Assembly: GCA_019096065.1 (NCBI GenBank)
Contig: JAGUCH010000001.1
Location: 5,332,001-5,396,000, forward strand
Length of the DNA stretch: 64,000 bases
Origin: Paracyclopina nana
Taxonomy: Eukaryota; Arthropoda; Copepoda; Cyclopoida; Cyclopettidae
Direction of reading: 5' to 3'
In this document: positions 56,901 to 64,000 of the stretch, piece after piece
Position numbering within the stretch: the first letter of the stretch is position 1
How the letters are laid out: each line of letters opens with the position of its first letter
Position numbers and translations under genes: made by a program
The notes under the pieces: model-generated
The model's input: only the letters and a program-made list of their open reading frames with translations
Told to the model about the DNA's origin: nothing
Databases searched by the model: none

Positions 56901-59900
56901 TCGTCAACATAGAGTGCTGTGTCAAGGACCTTGAATCCAAGGGGATGTGATTCCTGATATTTTGAGATGTGGTGCTTCACCGCAAAACTTGCCATGCAAG
57001 GTGCACTGGTCGTGCCGAAGACTACAGAGTTAGCTTCGTAATGCACGCCATTCCAGACGAAGCGGTGAAATTTTCGCGAAGCGGGGTCGAGTTTAAATCG
57101 CAAAAACATCTTACTAATATCGGTGACGATGATGATGGGCTTTTCACGTGCTCCAACCAGAATGTCGAACACATCTTTTTGGAGCTTGGGTCCAGGCAGG
57201 AGAGCATCATTAAGACTTTTTCCGTTGTGCTTCCTTGATCCATCGAAGACCACCCGAACTGGCATCGAAGGCTTGTCGCGTCGCTCGACCAGCAGCCAGT
57301 CCAAGTAGTAGCCGTCATTGATGTCATCGATCTCGGGGTCCAATTCGCGAATGAAGCCCAATTCAAGCCAATCCTTGAGCTCTTGAGTCGCCTTCTCATA
57401 TGTGGGCAGATCAAATAACCGAAGTCTTCGCTCCACGGCGGCAGTGGATCGAAGCACCGCAAGGCGGTTGCAAGTGAAGTTGGGCTCGTACTCCGCCCAC
57501 ATTGGACTCATCTGATAGTCCTTGTTGTCAAGTTGGCTAATGGTTTGAGTAAGGATGTCAAGAGCCCGCTTGTCATTGATGCTGAGCATGGCTCTGGGTG
57601 AGAGTTTGTTGGTGGGGAAATCAGCCTCCCAAAGTGCTTTCAGTAACTCAGAAGGAGGAGGAATATCTCGTCCGAAACAGTTGCCGCATTGCGGTGGCTG
57701 CGATGGTGGCTCATCCGGTTGTTCTTGATCCGATCGAGGCAATCCTACGGTTCCCATCATAACCCCATAGTGAGAAGCCATCTTGACTTGTTCAGGGGTG
57801 TAATACGTCACGACGCGACCGAGAGGACAATCATAGACATAAGGTTCACCTTCTTTCTTGTGGACAATCTTGTCAGGCAAAATGAGGTTGTAATAATCGA
57901 TACCAATGAGCAGGTCTGGGCAGGGTGGTGACGCATAGGTTGGGAGATTCAGATGCTTCAAATACTCAAATTTCTTTTTCAGTCGTTCAAGCGGAGGCAC
58001 TGATACAGAAGATGGCAGATCATGAATAGTGTGGAGCAAGAGATCCTGATGTGGTCCCCCCGTCAGGGGTTTGACGCGTAGAGTCACAGCATCGCTGATG
58101 ACGTTGACGGTGGTGGCGATCATTTTCAGGACTTGATCATCGGAAACTCCGTCCAGGTCCAACTTTTTCGAAAGTGAAGCTGAGATCATGGAGAGCTGAG
58201 CACCAGTATCCAGGAAAGCATTCACTTTGATGTAGGTGTCAGGCCGCTTAGGATTGGCGACCAAAATGGGCACCACACAGAAACTGAGTAGATCTCTTCG
58301 TCCTTCATGTTTGGGTGATGCGCCATGCGCTTGCACCACTGATCGACCATCGGATGTGACTCTCATGGTGGAGGGAGGCTCGACTGCTAGTGATGTCCCA
58401 GGAACTGGCGAGCAGCCTCTGGTGGACAGCCTGGCCTCGAGGATGGCAGGGTCACTAGCCAGCAGACTCAGATCGTGTTGACGAGTAAGTGGTCCCGCTA
58501 CTTCTTCGCGGAAAGTTTCACTGTCAGCAATGCTGCCAGGAGGGGAATCAGTGTTGGCCACATCATCTTCATCGTCATCAGAAAGGAACTGGCTCTGATC
58601 ATCATTAGGTCGATTCAAGGGCAGAGAAGTGAAATGCATGAAGTTGGCTCCATCGTTCTTGGGAGCCCCGAGTTCTTCCTTCAGGGGATCGATTGCTTGG
58701 TCTCCAGCATTGCTGGACCGAGCGGCAAGACCGAACTGCTGAATGACCTGAGTCAGTGAAGAGACGGCCTTTTCTAGACTTGAAGTGGCATTGCCACCGG
58801 AGTCCCCCCGTGGAGGTGGCGAGGGCGTGGAAGGTTCATTGGCATCAGGTTTGTCCTTGTGATCCCAGGCTCCATGCAATCGGGTGTGGTGACTTTCAGA
58901 CTGACACTTATCGCATTTCCAGTTTCGAATACACTCCTTGGTGGTGTGCATTCCAGCCATGCAACGCAGGCAGGCCTTGAACTTGAAGCACTTCACAGCT
59001 TGGCCACGCGGAGTCATAGCCAAAATACTCGGACAATTGTAAAATCGATGCTCCGTGGAGCCGCATTCGGGACATTTCGTGAAATACTTTTGATCGGTCT
59101 TGGTCACGGTAAGAACAATAAATGACTCACCTCCGCCTTGCGGAATCAATACCTCCTCATCGTTGTCATCTTCGTTTGGTGGAGGATCATTGGTGTCGTC
59201 TGCATGGCAGGATACCTGGAAATGGTGCACTGGCTCTGTCTGCAGATGTTGTGGATGCGGTGAATAAGTCTCGAACTGATTCACAGCAGCTTTGGCTCGA
59301 GGTCTGGCAGACTGGACGGCCGGGTTGGCAATGGAGTGAGACCTGAGGATGCTGAGTCTCCGATTGCACCACTGGTCAAACAATTCACTCGTCATATAGG
59401 TAAGTGCGCCATCTCCTCTGGAACTCAGATAGCGGTCGATGTCATCTCGCGTGGCGAGTGTCATCGGCAGGGTCCTGAATATGTAGGAGTCATGCAAATC
59501 CATGGGCACATTCAGACTTGGGTGGCCCCAATGACTTCTGACATGGCGGTAGATGTTGGCGACCAACAGCTTGGCTGCCATGACACTAGTGGAACTCAGA
59601 TAGTCCAGTGGAGTCATGTTGGTCATCTTCTGAATCAAGCAATCCATTTGTAGCTTTGGACAGCCATAATCATTTTGGAGGACCTCCAGACACAGAAGGT
59701 AGCTTTCTTCTGTTTGAGGTTGACTGGCTACGAAGTCTCCAGCCGGTCCTCCACGGGTCAGATCCATAAGTCGATTGAACTTTTCTGGCCAAGAGCTTGC
59801 CGGGTTTTCATGCACCAGGGCCCTAAATTGGTCTCGAAAAGTCACGAAAGTTGAAATGTCTTCACCTGTGAATCGTGCGAGGTTGACAGCAGGCAGTTTC

Positions 59901-62638
59901 GCTCCAAATCGGGCTGCCAGGCTTGGGTGATTGACCACAAGGTTCTGGTAAAGGTGGGGTGCCATGTAGGTGCCAAAACCGGGTGTCGAGGGCAGATTGA
60001 TGGGCGGTGCCGTAGGTGGGGCAACACCAGCATGGCTGGTTTGCTGCTGCTGAACAAGACGTGGCATATCGTCTCCAGGTACTTGATTCCTGGCGTGCTG
60101 AGTTGATCCAGTATAGTGGTCCGGTGCAGCTTGGGGCGGCATGGCCGGGAACTGAGGCATGGCCTGGAAACCTGGTTGATATGATTGATAATGGGGTACC
60201 TGTGGCCGGGCTTGAGCTTGGACGGGTTGCATTGCCGGCCTCCAAGGTTCACTTGTTGCTCGAGGCAGCGCGGTTCCCACGGGTTGTGACAATCCAGGAT
60301 GATGAATATGTCTTTCCCCAGCTGATGATCCGGACTGACCCCAGGCGTTCTGAGGTTGGCCTGGTTGACCATGCACCCCATCGTTCGGGTTGATCCCCGA
60401 GAAGATCGGTGCGCCATGCGCGTTGGTGACGTGGGTGTTGCCCCCCGAGCCCGTGCGTCCATCAGAGGTTCTCATCCATGGCAGGTTGGACTGGTGGTTT
60501 TGGCGTACCAAATTGGGCTCAGACACGGTTGAAGGGGGTTGCGCATGGCGCTGGTAGACATTATTGACTACCTCACCTCGGATCGGTGGTGGCCTTACTT
60601 GAGGTGGCGGCTCGTTAAGGTTGGGCAGCCGGAATTGCTGCTGAGCAGGAGGTGGGCGTGACTGAGTCATGAGTGGCACCGTAGTGGTTGAAGGCAGGGG
60701 CTGGTAGCCCGGGGGTGGCCTCAAGGTTCCGTCCTCGTAGCTTCTTCTCACCCCGATTTCAACATCCTCCAAGGCTCTCGTGGCCCTGACATAAATGTCC
60801 TCGTTTCGTGTTGGAGTGACACCTCCAGCCGAGCAGTACCGATCCTTGGCGCGTGAGTATTCATCCAAAGCTACCGCAAGGCGGTGTTTCAGATTGCTCC
60901 ACTCGACTCCAGTCGGGCCTTCAGCAATGTCTTCAACAGCATCTTGAAGCACTTGTCTCAGATACATCGCGGTGGCACCATATTCCATTCCAAGCTCCAG
61001 TAGTTCAGAGCTATCAGCGGCAGCGGCGGTTGTGGTGACAGGTGGATTTGCCGTAGCTGAAGTTCCGATGGGCTGACCGTGCGCCGTAGAGCCGACAACA
61101 TGAGAAGTCGCGGGCGCGGTGGTGGGCATAGCAGCTGAAACGGCCGAATCAAGCGGGATCAAAGTACCAGCCCTCACCTGCAGCTGACGATTAAGCCAAT
61201 CAGCTGTTGCTTGCTGGGAGACTTCTTCAGCTGTCAAATCATAGATTTCACCAGTTGGCATGGCCACCCGGCAGCCTCCAGTGGCCTCATTGACCTCGAC
61301 ACGAGCTAGTTCGCCCAGGGCGCTTGCATCAGAGTCAGACTGCAGACTCGTATTTGGTTGAGGTCGAAAAGCCGGAGGAGGATTCAATCCAGAGGCTGCT
61401 CCGCCATGCGGTTGACCTTGCGGCCTTTGACCAGATGCGAGCACACGCAATATCTCGTCAGCAGCGTAGAGCAGTGCTTGGCACTGACTGTAGCACTTCC
61501 CAAATTCAGACTTCAAATCCTTGGAAGGCTGGAGTCGTGCTTCAGCGACGGCGGCATCGTAGAGTCCTTGCAACCTGTCAAATTCTTTGAGATAATACTT
61601 TAAGTGTTGCTTCACCTCGTTTGCCTGAGCCTTGGACACTTGTTCAGTCTCCCCAAGAAAGGCTGTTCGGTGACGCTTGATGAATGGCTTGGTGAGGTCA
61701 AAAAGCTGCTGCAAAGACTCAGTGTGCCGGATAGCGTCCAGCTCCGCCGTTTTCATGGCCTCGATCCTCTTCGGGGTCCTCTTGGCAGAGTCAGGTCTCG
61801 ATCGAGTTCCAGTGGGAACATATTCCCCACCAGAAGCGTGGGTTTTCTTTTTGCCGGAAGCCCTCTTCTTGGCTCCAGCACTGAGGCTGTGGGTGCGTGA
61901 TCGAATGCCAACAGAGGATTGGGATCGGGCGTCATCTTCCTGGGAAGACGGCATGGCCGTGTCGCCAGGGTTAGGTCTCAAGGTTGAGTCACCACCGGTA
62001 GCCTCCGTTTGTTGGTCGGGAGGTTGATTGGTGACAGCATGCATGCCCATGTGAGCAGGGGTCGAATGTGGGGGATGACCAGAGAGACCTGCCGCTCCAC
62101 CGCTTGGCGGCGGGTAGGGTGGTACTAGAGGACCAACCTGCCCTGGTGGGGTCCGATACAAGGACTTCCCAGGGGGGAGCATGGCTCCAGAGCCTGACCT
62201 CCGTGAGTTGTCAGGCATGGGAGTTCCAGGGATCAGTGACTGATCCGGATTGGGAGCGTTGGAATCTCCGGGGATAGTTGTTGGCGGCCTCTGCATACTG
62301 GTAGAGATGCTGAGGTCAAAGGACAGTCTTCTCCTAGACTCGTGAACGTCGCAGGTGGTTCCTGTGTGAGATTTTCTGGGAGTTTCTCGGTTACCGTGAG
62401 CCGGAGTTTCGTGGATCTCGGTGACCTTCTCAGGATTTTCAGGACTGACTATTTGATGCTGGTCAGGCAGCAATGCTGCGTGCTTGGATTGTTGCAAAAG
62501 AAGGTTCTGCCGACGCAGGGCTTCGTGATACGGGGATAGTTCAAGGTTGATAGCCTCCTGACTTTGATAAGGCTTTTTACCCTGATTCCGCTTACTTTTT
62601 CTGGTGGGGTGTTGCGGAGATTTTCCCTTTTTCGGCAT
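53972..62638 (-). CDS. gag-pol polyprotein of the BEL/Pao element
   Basis: A single 2888-codon frame starts with ATG at 62638, 43 nt after the primer-binding site. Residues 1-1150 are a long, Pro/Gln/Ser-rich gag. About 1188-1255 form a Cys/His cluster (CPECGSTEHRFYNC, CDKCQSESHH). The aspartic protease has FLDTGAQLSMIS near 1474. Reverse transcriptase has the catalytic YVDD near 1909. RNase H has LWTDSQCTLTW. A zinc-binding integrase N-terminus (CAMCARHKL) and the DDE core (DMCGPFI, RSDNGSNF) follow at about 2450-2620. A BEL/Pao-type C-terminal domain with PNHFLTRG follows at about 2695. There is no internal stop or frameshift, so the polyprotein looks intact. Products would copy the element RNA into cDNA in cytoplasmic particles and insert it in the genome. 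Confidence 0.95.
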   Translation of the reverse strand: MPKKGKSPQHPTRKSKRNQGKKPYQSQEAINLELSPYHEALRRQNLLLQQSKHAALLPDQHQIVSPENPEKVTEIHETPAHGNRETPRKSHTGTTCDVHESRRRLSFDLSISTSMQRPPTTIPGDSNAPNPDQSLIPGTPMPDNSRRSGSGAMLPPGKSLYRTPPGQVGPLVPPYPPPSGGAAGLSGHPPHSTPAHMGMHAVTNQPPDQQTEATGGDSTLRPNPGDTAMPSSQEDDARSQSSVGIRSRTHSLSAGAKKRASGKKKTHASGGEYVPTGTRSRPDSAKRTPKRIEAMKTAELDAIRHTESLQQLFDLTKPFIKRHRTAFLGETEQVSKAQANEVKQHLKYYLKEFDRLQGLYDAAVAEARLQPSKDLKSEFGKCYSQCQALLYAADEILRVLASGQRPQGQPHGGAASGLNPPPAFRPQPNTSLQSDSDASALGELARVEVNEATGGCRVAMPTGEIYDLTAEEVSQQATADWLNRQLQVRAGTLIPLDSAVSAAMPTTAPATSHVVGSTAHGQPIGTSATANPPVTTTAAAADSSELLELGMEYGATAMYLRQVLQDAVEDIAEGPTGVEWSNLKHRLAVALDEYSRAKDRYCSAGGVTPTRNEDIYVRATRALEDVEIGVRRSYEDGTLRPPPGYQPLPSTTTVPLMTQSRPPPAQQQFRLPNLNEPPPQVRPPPIRGEVVNNVYQRHAQPPSTVSEPNLVRQNHQSNLPWMRTSDGRTGSGGNTHVTNAHGAPIFSGINPNDGVHGQPGQPQNAWGQSGSSAGERHIHHPGLSQPVGTALPRATSEPWRPAMQPVQAQARPQVPHYQSYQPGFQAMPQFPAMPPQAAPDHYTGSTQHARNQVPGDDMPRLVQQQQTSHAGVAPPTAPPINLPSTPGFGTYMAPHLYQNLVVNHPSLAARFGAKLPAVNLARFTGEDISTFVTFRDQFRALVHENPASSWPEKFNRLMDLTRGGPAGDFVASQPQTEESYLLCLEVLQNDYGCPKLQMDCLIQKMTNMTPLDYLSSTSVMAAKLLVANIYRHVRSHWGHPSLNVPMDLHDSYIFRTLPMTLATRDDIDRYLSSRGDGALTYMTSELFDQWCNRRLSILRSHSIANPAVQSARPRAKAAVNQFETYSPHPQHLQTEPVHHFQVSCHADDTNDPPPNEDDNDEEVLIPQGGGESFIVLTVTKTDQKYFTKCPECGSTEHRFYNCPSILAMTPRGQAVKCFKFKACLRCMAGMHTTKECIRNWKCDKCQSESHHTRLHGAWDHKDKPDANEPSTPSPPPRGDSGGNATSSLEKAVSSLTQVIQQFGLAARSSNAGDQAIDPLKEELGAPKNDGANFMHFTSLPLNRPNDDQSQFLSDDDEDDVANTDSPPGSIADSETFREEVAGPLTRQHDLSLLASDPAILEARLSTRGCSPVPGTSLAVEPPSTMRVTSDGRSVVQAHGASPKHEGRRDLLSFCVVPILVANPKRPDTYIKVNAFLDTGAQLSMISASLSKKLDLDGVSDDQVLKMIATTVNVISDAVTLRVKPLTGGPHQDLLLHTIHDLPSSVSVPPLERLKKKFEYLKHLNLPTYASPPCPDLLIGIDYYNLILPDKIVHKKEGEPYVYDCPLGRVVTYYTPEQVKMASHYGVMMGTVGLPRSDQEQPDEPPSQPPQCGNCFGRDIPPPSELLKALWEADFPTNKLSPRAMLSINDKRALDILTQTISQLDNKDYQMSPMWAEYEPNFTCNRLAVLRSTAAVERRLRLFDLPTYEKATQELKDWLELGFIRELDPEIDDINDGYYLDWLLVERRDKPSMPVRVVFDGSRKHNGKSLNDALLPGPKLQKDVFDILVGAREKPIIIVTDISKMFLRFKLDPASRKFHRFVWNGVHYEANSVVFGTTSAPCMASFAVKHHISKYQESHPLGFKVLDTALYVDDVFASVENIAEGKETVRQIMELGELGNMPFRKWGSNAAPVLEDVDEDLRLPGFAVSSENADTTKALGMYIDCEGDQIVYQPPNTDFMRNAPVTLRLMCQFVPRLFDPLGLMAPLIIRGRLLIQRVNVLRTLYGIDWDTALEMLDSREIDHILQDWHQYVKEVDQVELVRIPRAMRSRPAAHISLHIFSDASEVAKGACAYVRVLYEDGVYDCTLLASRMKVASISSTRSMPEMELEGCVIGAELCEDLVNVLGRLDEVHLWTDSQCTLTWISKPSTLWKKWVGRRVTAIVEKTINHRWHHVPGKMNPADLVSRGLSIAELADSDLWIHGPRFLRGPENKFPKWVPNVTDDERAALERYERTGEGGRKARKVKLKELLVAQFTRMGGYQVPEHLRASAETRAKWHYMRYTTCHVDLSKLNSWERAVRALCHARRWALIIRYCSDAVNQGDITPEEYAFAENSIAIWLQQKEYARELDYFFVHNMWPRGSRLAKIDPVLYSQGELRTKGRLDSTPVQWIGRRQLIIPGEGCRLVLEDFHRKLGHGLGRLRYLSEAQLKFCIPGGKRIMTEILNNCAMCARHKLVALPPHAVPLTEFLPFRYTSFDMCGPFITNFNRSEYKMYVIIFICMHSKAIHCEEVYDMTSASLMRALEMFVARRGCPHTLRSDNGSNFIGVREDIRVNPQYKEMLEKLQVVNWDELRQFAGKIGVVNWTLSPPFSPNFNGLSEAAVKIFKKALYRQFGGTTVTNLEDFRYCVIKSEGFINGRPIGELEGHFLTPNHFLTRGPPGDVVPVIDPEALSSLEKRYHLIESALQALWDFWSLELVEHIRKMPIWQHHRRTLSHGDVVAVLERPHFHRRYCWPLGIIHKAIRDQDGECRRAIVKMVPTGEDEPVYYEKSTRYLIPLNVFKDSDEFMVYNKAGEDDEQPNLEQLRLQHDLADSSPELGRYYQNLTMFSRKGEEDCPLPITSNRTVRKGKL

Positions 62639-62680
62639 GAGATGTGGATGGGTGTCGGGTATCTAGGGTGGGGTGAACGG

Positions 62681-62697
62681 CCCCACGTTGGGCGCCA
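62681..62697 (-). promoter_or_regulatory. primer-binding site of the BEL/Pao element
   Basis: On the coding strand, TGGCGCCCAACGTGGGG starts 3 nt after the 5' LTR. It begins with TGG, as expected for complementarity to a tRNA CCA end. I did not assign the tRNA. Confidence 0.8.
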
Positions 62698-62700
62698 AGT

Positions 62701-63259
62701 TGTCGTGGCCCGCAATCAACAAGAAGGTTGCCCTCAAAATGTCAGTGGGGATCGCAATGCGATGGACCTTAGCAATGCTAAGTGAACCTTCAAAAACCAG
62801 GAAAAAGACAAGGCCCAGATGTGAATCCAATCAATCCTGGGTCAGGATCAAGCCAAATGGAAATCCACTGGAATCCTGGATGACAATGATGCTAGCAACA
62901 AATGGAAGACTGAGCAATGCTCTAATCTAATCCAAGGACAAGTATGACTTGCCACTAAATCCAAACACAGAATTGACAATAAATAGATCTGAATCCTCAA
63001 AAGCAAGCTTCTAAGAGACTCAAAACATCAAACAAAGGCAGTACACTGAAATAAAAGAGAATAAAAGACACAGTCACGAAATAAATGAGATCAGACAAGT
63101 AAATTTGGCAGAGAAACAAATTGAAGTTCTATTTTCGGTGGAATTCTTGGAGCAACTGACAAATTCTTATAATGGCGGTGAAATCAGCAGACTTGGCGTC
63201 CTTTTTTGAGGGTGCGCGCGCGTGCGCAATGCGCAGCGTTGCCAGGGCAGAACACAACA
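62701..63259 (-). repeat. 5' LTR of the BEL/Pao element
   Basis: 559 bp, high-coordinate copy, matching the copy at 49604-50162. It carries the element's own promoter, reading away from the neighbouring phosphodiesterase gene. Confidence 0.95.
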
Positions 63260-63334
63260 ATTTGGGTTGTGGCTAAAAAGTGCCCGTTACTTTTAAATAG
63301 GCATTTTGTTATGAAACACAAGGCCTACATTTAG

Positions 63335-63987
63335 ATGATAGCGATGCTCCTTCAACAAATATCTTGTCTGAGAACGAAGTTGAGGTCACTCAGGACAGTT
63401 TCATCTGCCATGTTTGTCATTGCCGCACTTGCCTTCTTTTCCGCATCTTCATCGGCCAAATCTGAGTGTCCAATTGTCCTAGGACACCGTGGAGCGGCTG
63501 GGGTGTTTCCGGAACACACTGTGATTGCATACGAAGAAGGATCTAAATATTCCGATTACATTGAGTGCGATGTACAAATATCAAAAGTGAGCAAAGTTTA
63601 AATCGGCACTCTCATGCATTTATTTAACTAAATGCTTTATTATGGCAGGATCTGGAACTCGTGTGTTCCCATGAGGCCTGGATAAAGGAGGTTTGTGATG
63701 TAGAAGATCATCCGGAATTCTTGAATAGATTAGCCACTTACAACTTCGATGATGACGATCCAGATTTTGATTGGAATGATAAAGGCGACATCTCTAACAA
63801 CTTCTTCACTTTTGATTTCACTCTCGAAGAGTTGAGGACGTTTAAACGACATCAAGTCAATCCGAAGAGAGACCCAAATTACAACGGAAAATTTTCATTT
63901 GTCTCCTTCGATGAGTTTGTGGCCATTGCAAAAACTAAGAATGTTGGTATTGCTCCCGAATTAAAGTCTCCTACTGCTATGAACAAG
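63335..63987 (+). CDS. glycerophosphodiester phosphodiesterase, secreted GlpQ-type, 5' part
   Basis: Exons 63335-63586 and 63649-63987 join in phase 0 and give the first 197 residues. The gene continues past the window from a GT donor after AMNK. A hydrophobic stretch (about residues 24-42) followed by SSSAKSECP looks like a signal peptide. The catalytic start LGHRGAAGVFPEHT, then YIECDVQ and LVCSHEAW, carry the His/Arg, acidic metal-binding and second His positions of the GDPD TIM barrel. The long insertion before DFTLEELRTFK fits the GlpQ-like branch. The enzyme hydrolyses glycerophosphodiesters to glycerol 3-phosphate and an alcohol. The LTR element ends only 75 bp before the ATG, so the insertion lies in the 5' UTR or core promoter, or an upstream start has been cut off. 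Confidence 0.85.
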
Positions 63988-64000
63988 GTATGTAATTAGC

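Larger units (their letters stand above)
49654..63235. repeat. family of about 53 short triloop palindromes dispersed through the BEL/Pao element
   Basis: Each site is a perfect inverted repeat with a 4-10 bp stem that ends in GC, a 3-nt loop, and GC opening the second arm. Plus-strand loop in brackets. LTR: 49654-49666, 49671-49685, 49815-49825, 50126-50138 [AAT], repeated at +13097. Internal [AAT]: 50609-50621, 50956-50978, 51982-51996, 53432-53442, 54467-54477, 55147-55159, 55510-55526, 55945-55961, 58525-58535, 62467-62479. [ATT]: 56632-56642, 56790-56802, 57684-57694, 58703-58717, 58785-58797. [ATG]: 51375-51387, 52623-52633, 53099-53111, 53460-53474, 53760-53770, 53872-53882, 53921-53931, 55610-55620, 56378-56388, 59200-59210, 60026-60040, 60137-60147, 60155-60165, 60541-60551, 61256-61266, 61948-61960, 62176-62188. 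[CAT]: 50838-50852, 54374-54386, 56988-57000, 58320-58330, 60411-60421, 61401-61411. [AAG/CTT]: 51887-51901, 55397-55409, 57456-57468, 59132-59144, 60873-60885. [AAC] 50467-50479. [TTG] 61472-61486. Confidence 0.85.
49604..63259 (-). mobile_element. full-length BEL/Pao-type LTR retrotransposon
   Basis: Two direct 559-bp LTRs (49604-50162 and 62701-63259) bound a 12.5 kb internal region. On the coding (minus) strand the LTR begins TGTTGTG and ends CACGACA. A 4-bp duplication ATTT lies at 49600-49603 and 63260-63263. A primer-binding site sits 3 nt inside the 5' LTR and a purine tract adjoins the 3' LTR. The gag-pol frame (2888 codons) has protease, reverse transcriptase, RNase H and integrase in BEL/Pao order. 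A second large coding region follows pol, which is unusual. The two LTR copies read the same wherever I compared them, so insertion appears recent. The element is about twice the length of simple BEL/Pao members because of its long gag and the extra ORF. Confidence 0.95.

Noticed and set aside
49654-63235. Interpreting the dispersed palindromes as a CRISPR array, or as restriction or binding sites of one protein
   Set aside because: Stem sequences differ at every site and spacing is irregular, and only the architecture is shared. This rules out a CRISPR array and a single sequence-specific DNA site.

Overview
This is a 64 kb window of animal nuclear DNA. The genes are intron-rich with GT-AG junctions, and all are metazoan families. 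The gene set fits an invertebrate, most likely an arthropod and perhaps a crustacean. It includes a NaV2/60E-type sodium channel (an invertebrate family), neurofibromin, MEX3, Ariadne-1, an aminergic-type GPCR, the retinal homeobox gene Rx and a vertebrate-type (CRY2-like) cryptochrome. The species cannot be fixed from the sequence alone. I built the gene models by hand from splice sites and reading-frame phase. All six complete models join into uninterrupted frames.

Layout, low to high coordinates: (1) 1-9916, minus: 5' part of a NaV2/60E sodium channel (N-terminus and repeat I), with a 6.7 kb intron that holds a tRNA-derived SINE and a foldback element. (2) 14858-25335, minus: a complete neurofibromin gene in 9 exons (2746 aa) with a possible alternative C-terminal exon. 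(3) 25336-29424: repeat-rich spacer with an inverted second SINE copy, a second foldback and a GATC-rich palindrome. (4) 29425-31557, plus: MEX3-like two-KH RNA-binding protein (548 aa, no RING). (5) 33574-35492, minus: Ariadne-1 RBR ubiquitin ligase (519 aa). (6) 36359-38103, plus: aminergic-type class A GPCR (482 aa) with DRW instead of DRY. (7) 38323-42537, plus: Rx paired-type homeobox protein (440 aa). (8) 45406-47865, minus: cryptochrome (676 aa). (9) 48294-48738: hAT-type MITE with an 8-bp target duplication. (10) 49604-63259, minus: an apparently full-length 13.7 kb BEL/Pao LTR retrotransposon with matching 559-bp LTRs. (11) 63335-end, plus: start of a secreted glycerophosphodiester phosphodiesterase.

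The most unusual object is the BEL/Pao element. It carries a large extra ORF between pol and the 3' LTR, encoding an RS-rich segment and gag-like zinc knuckles, split by a 12-base homopolymer. The whole element, LTRs included, is studded with about 53 short perfect palindromes. All share one plan: a stem ending in GC, a 3-nt loop, then GC opening the second arm. Most loops are AAT/ATT, ATG/CAT or AAG/CTT. I found almost none of these in the 50 kb of flanking DNA. They occur in all coding contexts and in the non-coding LTRs, so codon or amino-acid bias is a poor explanation.
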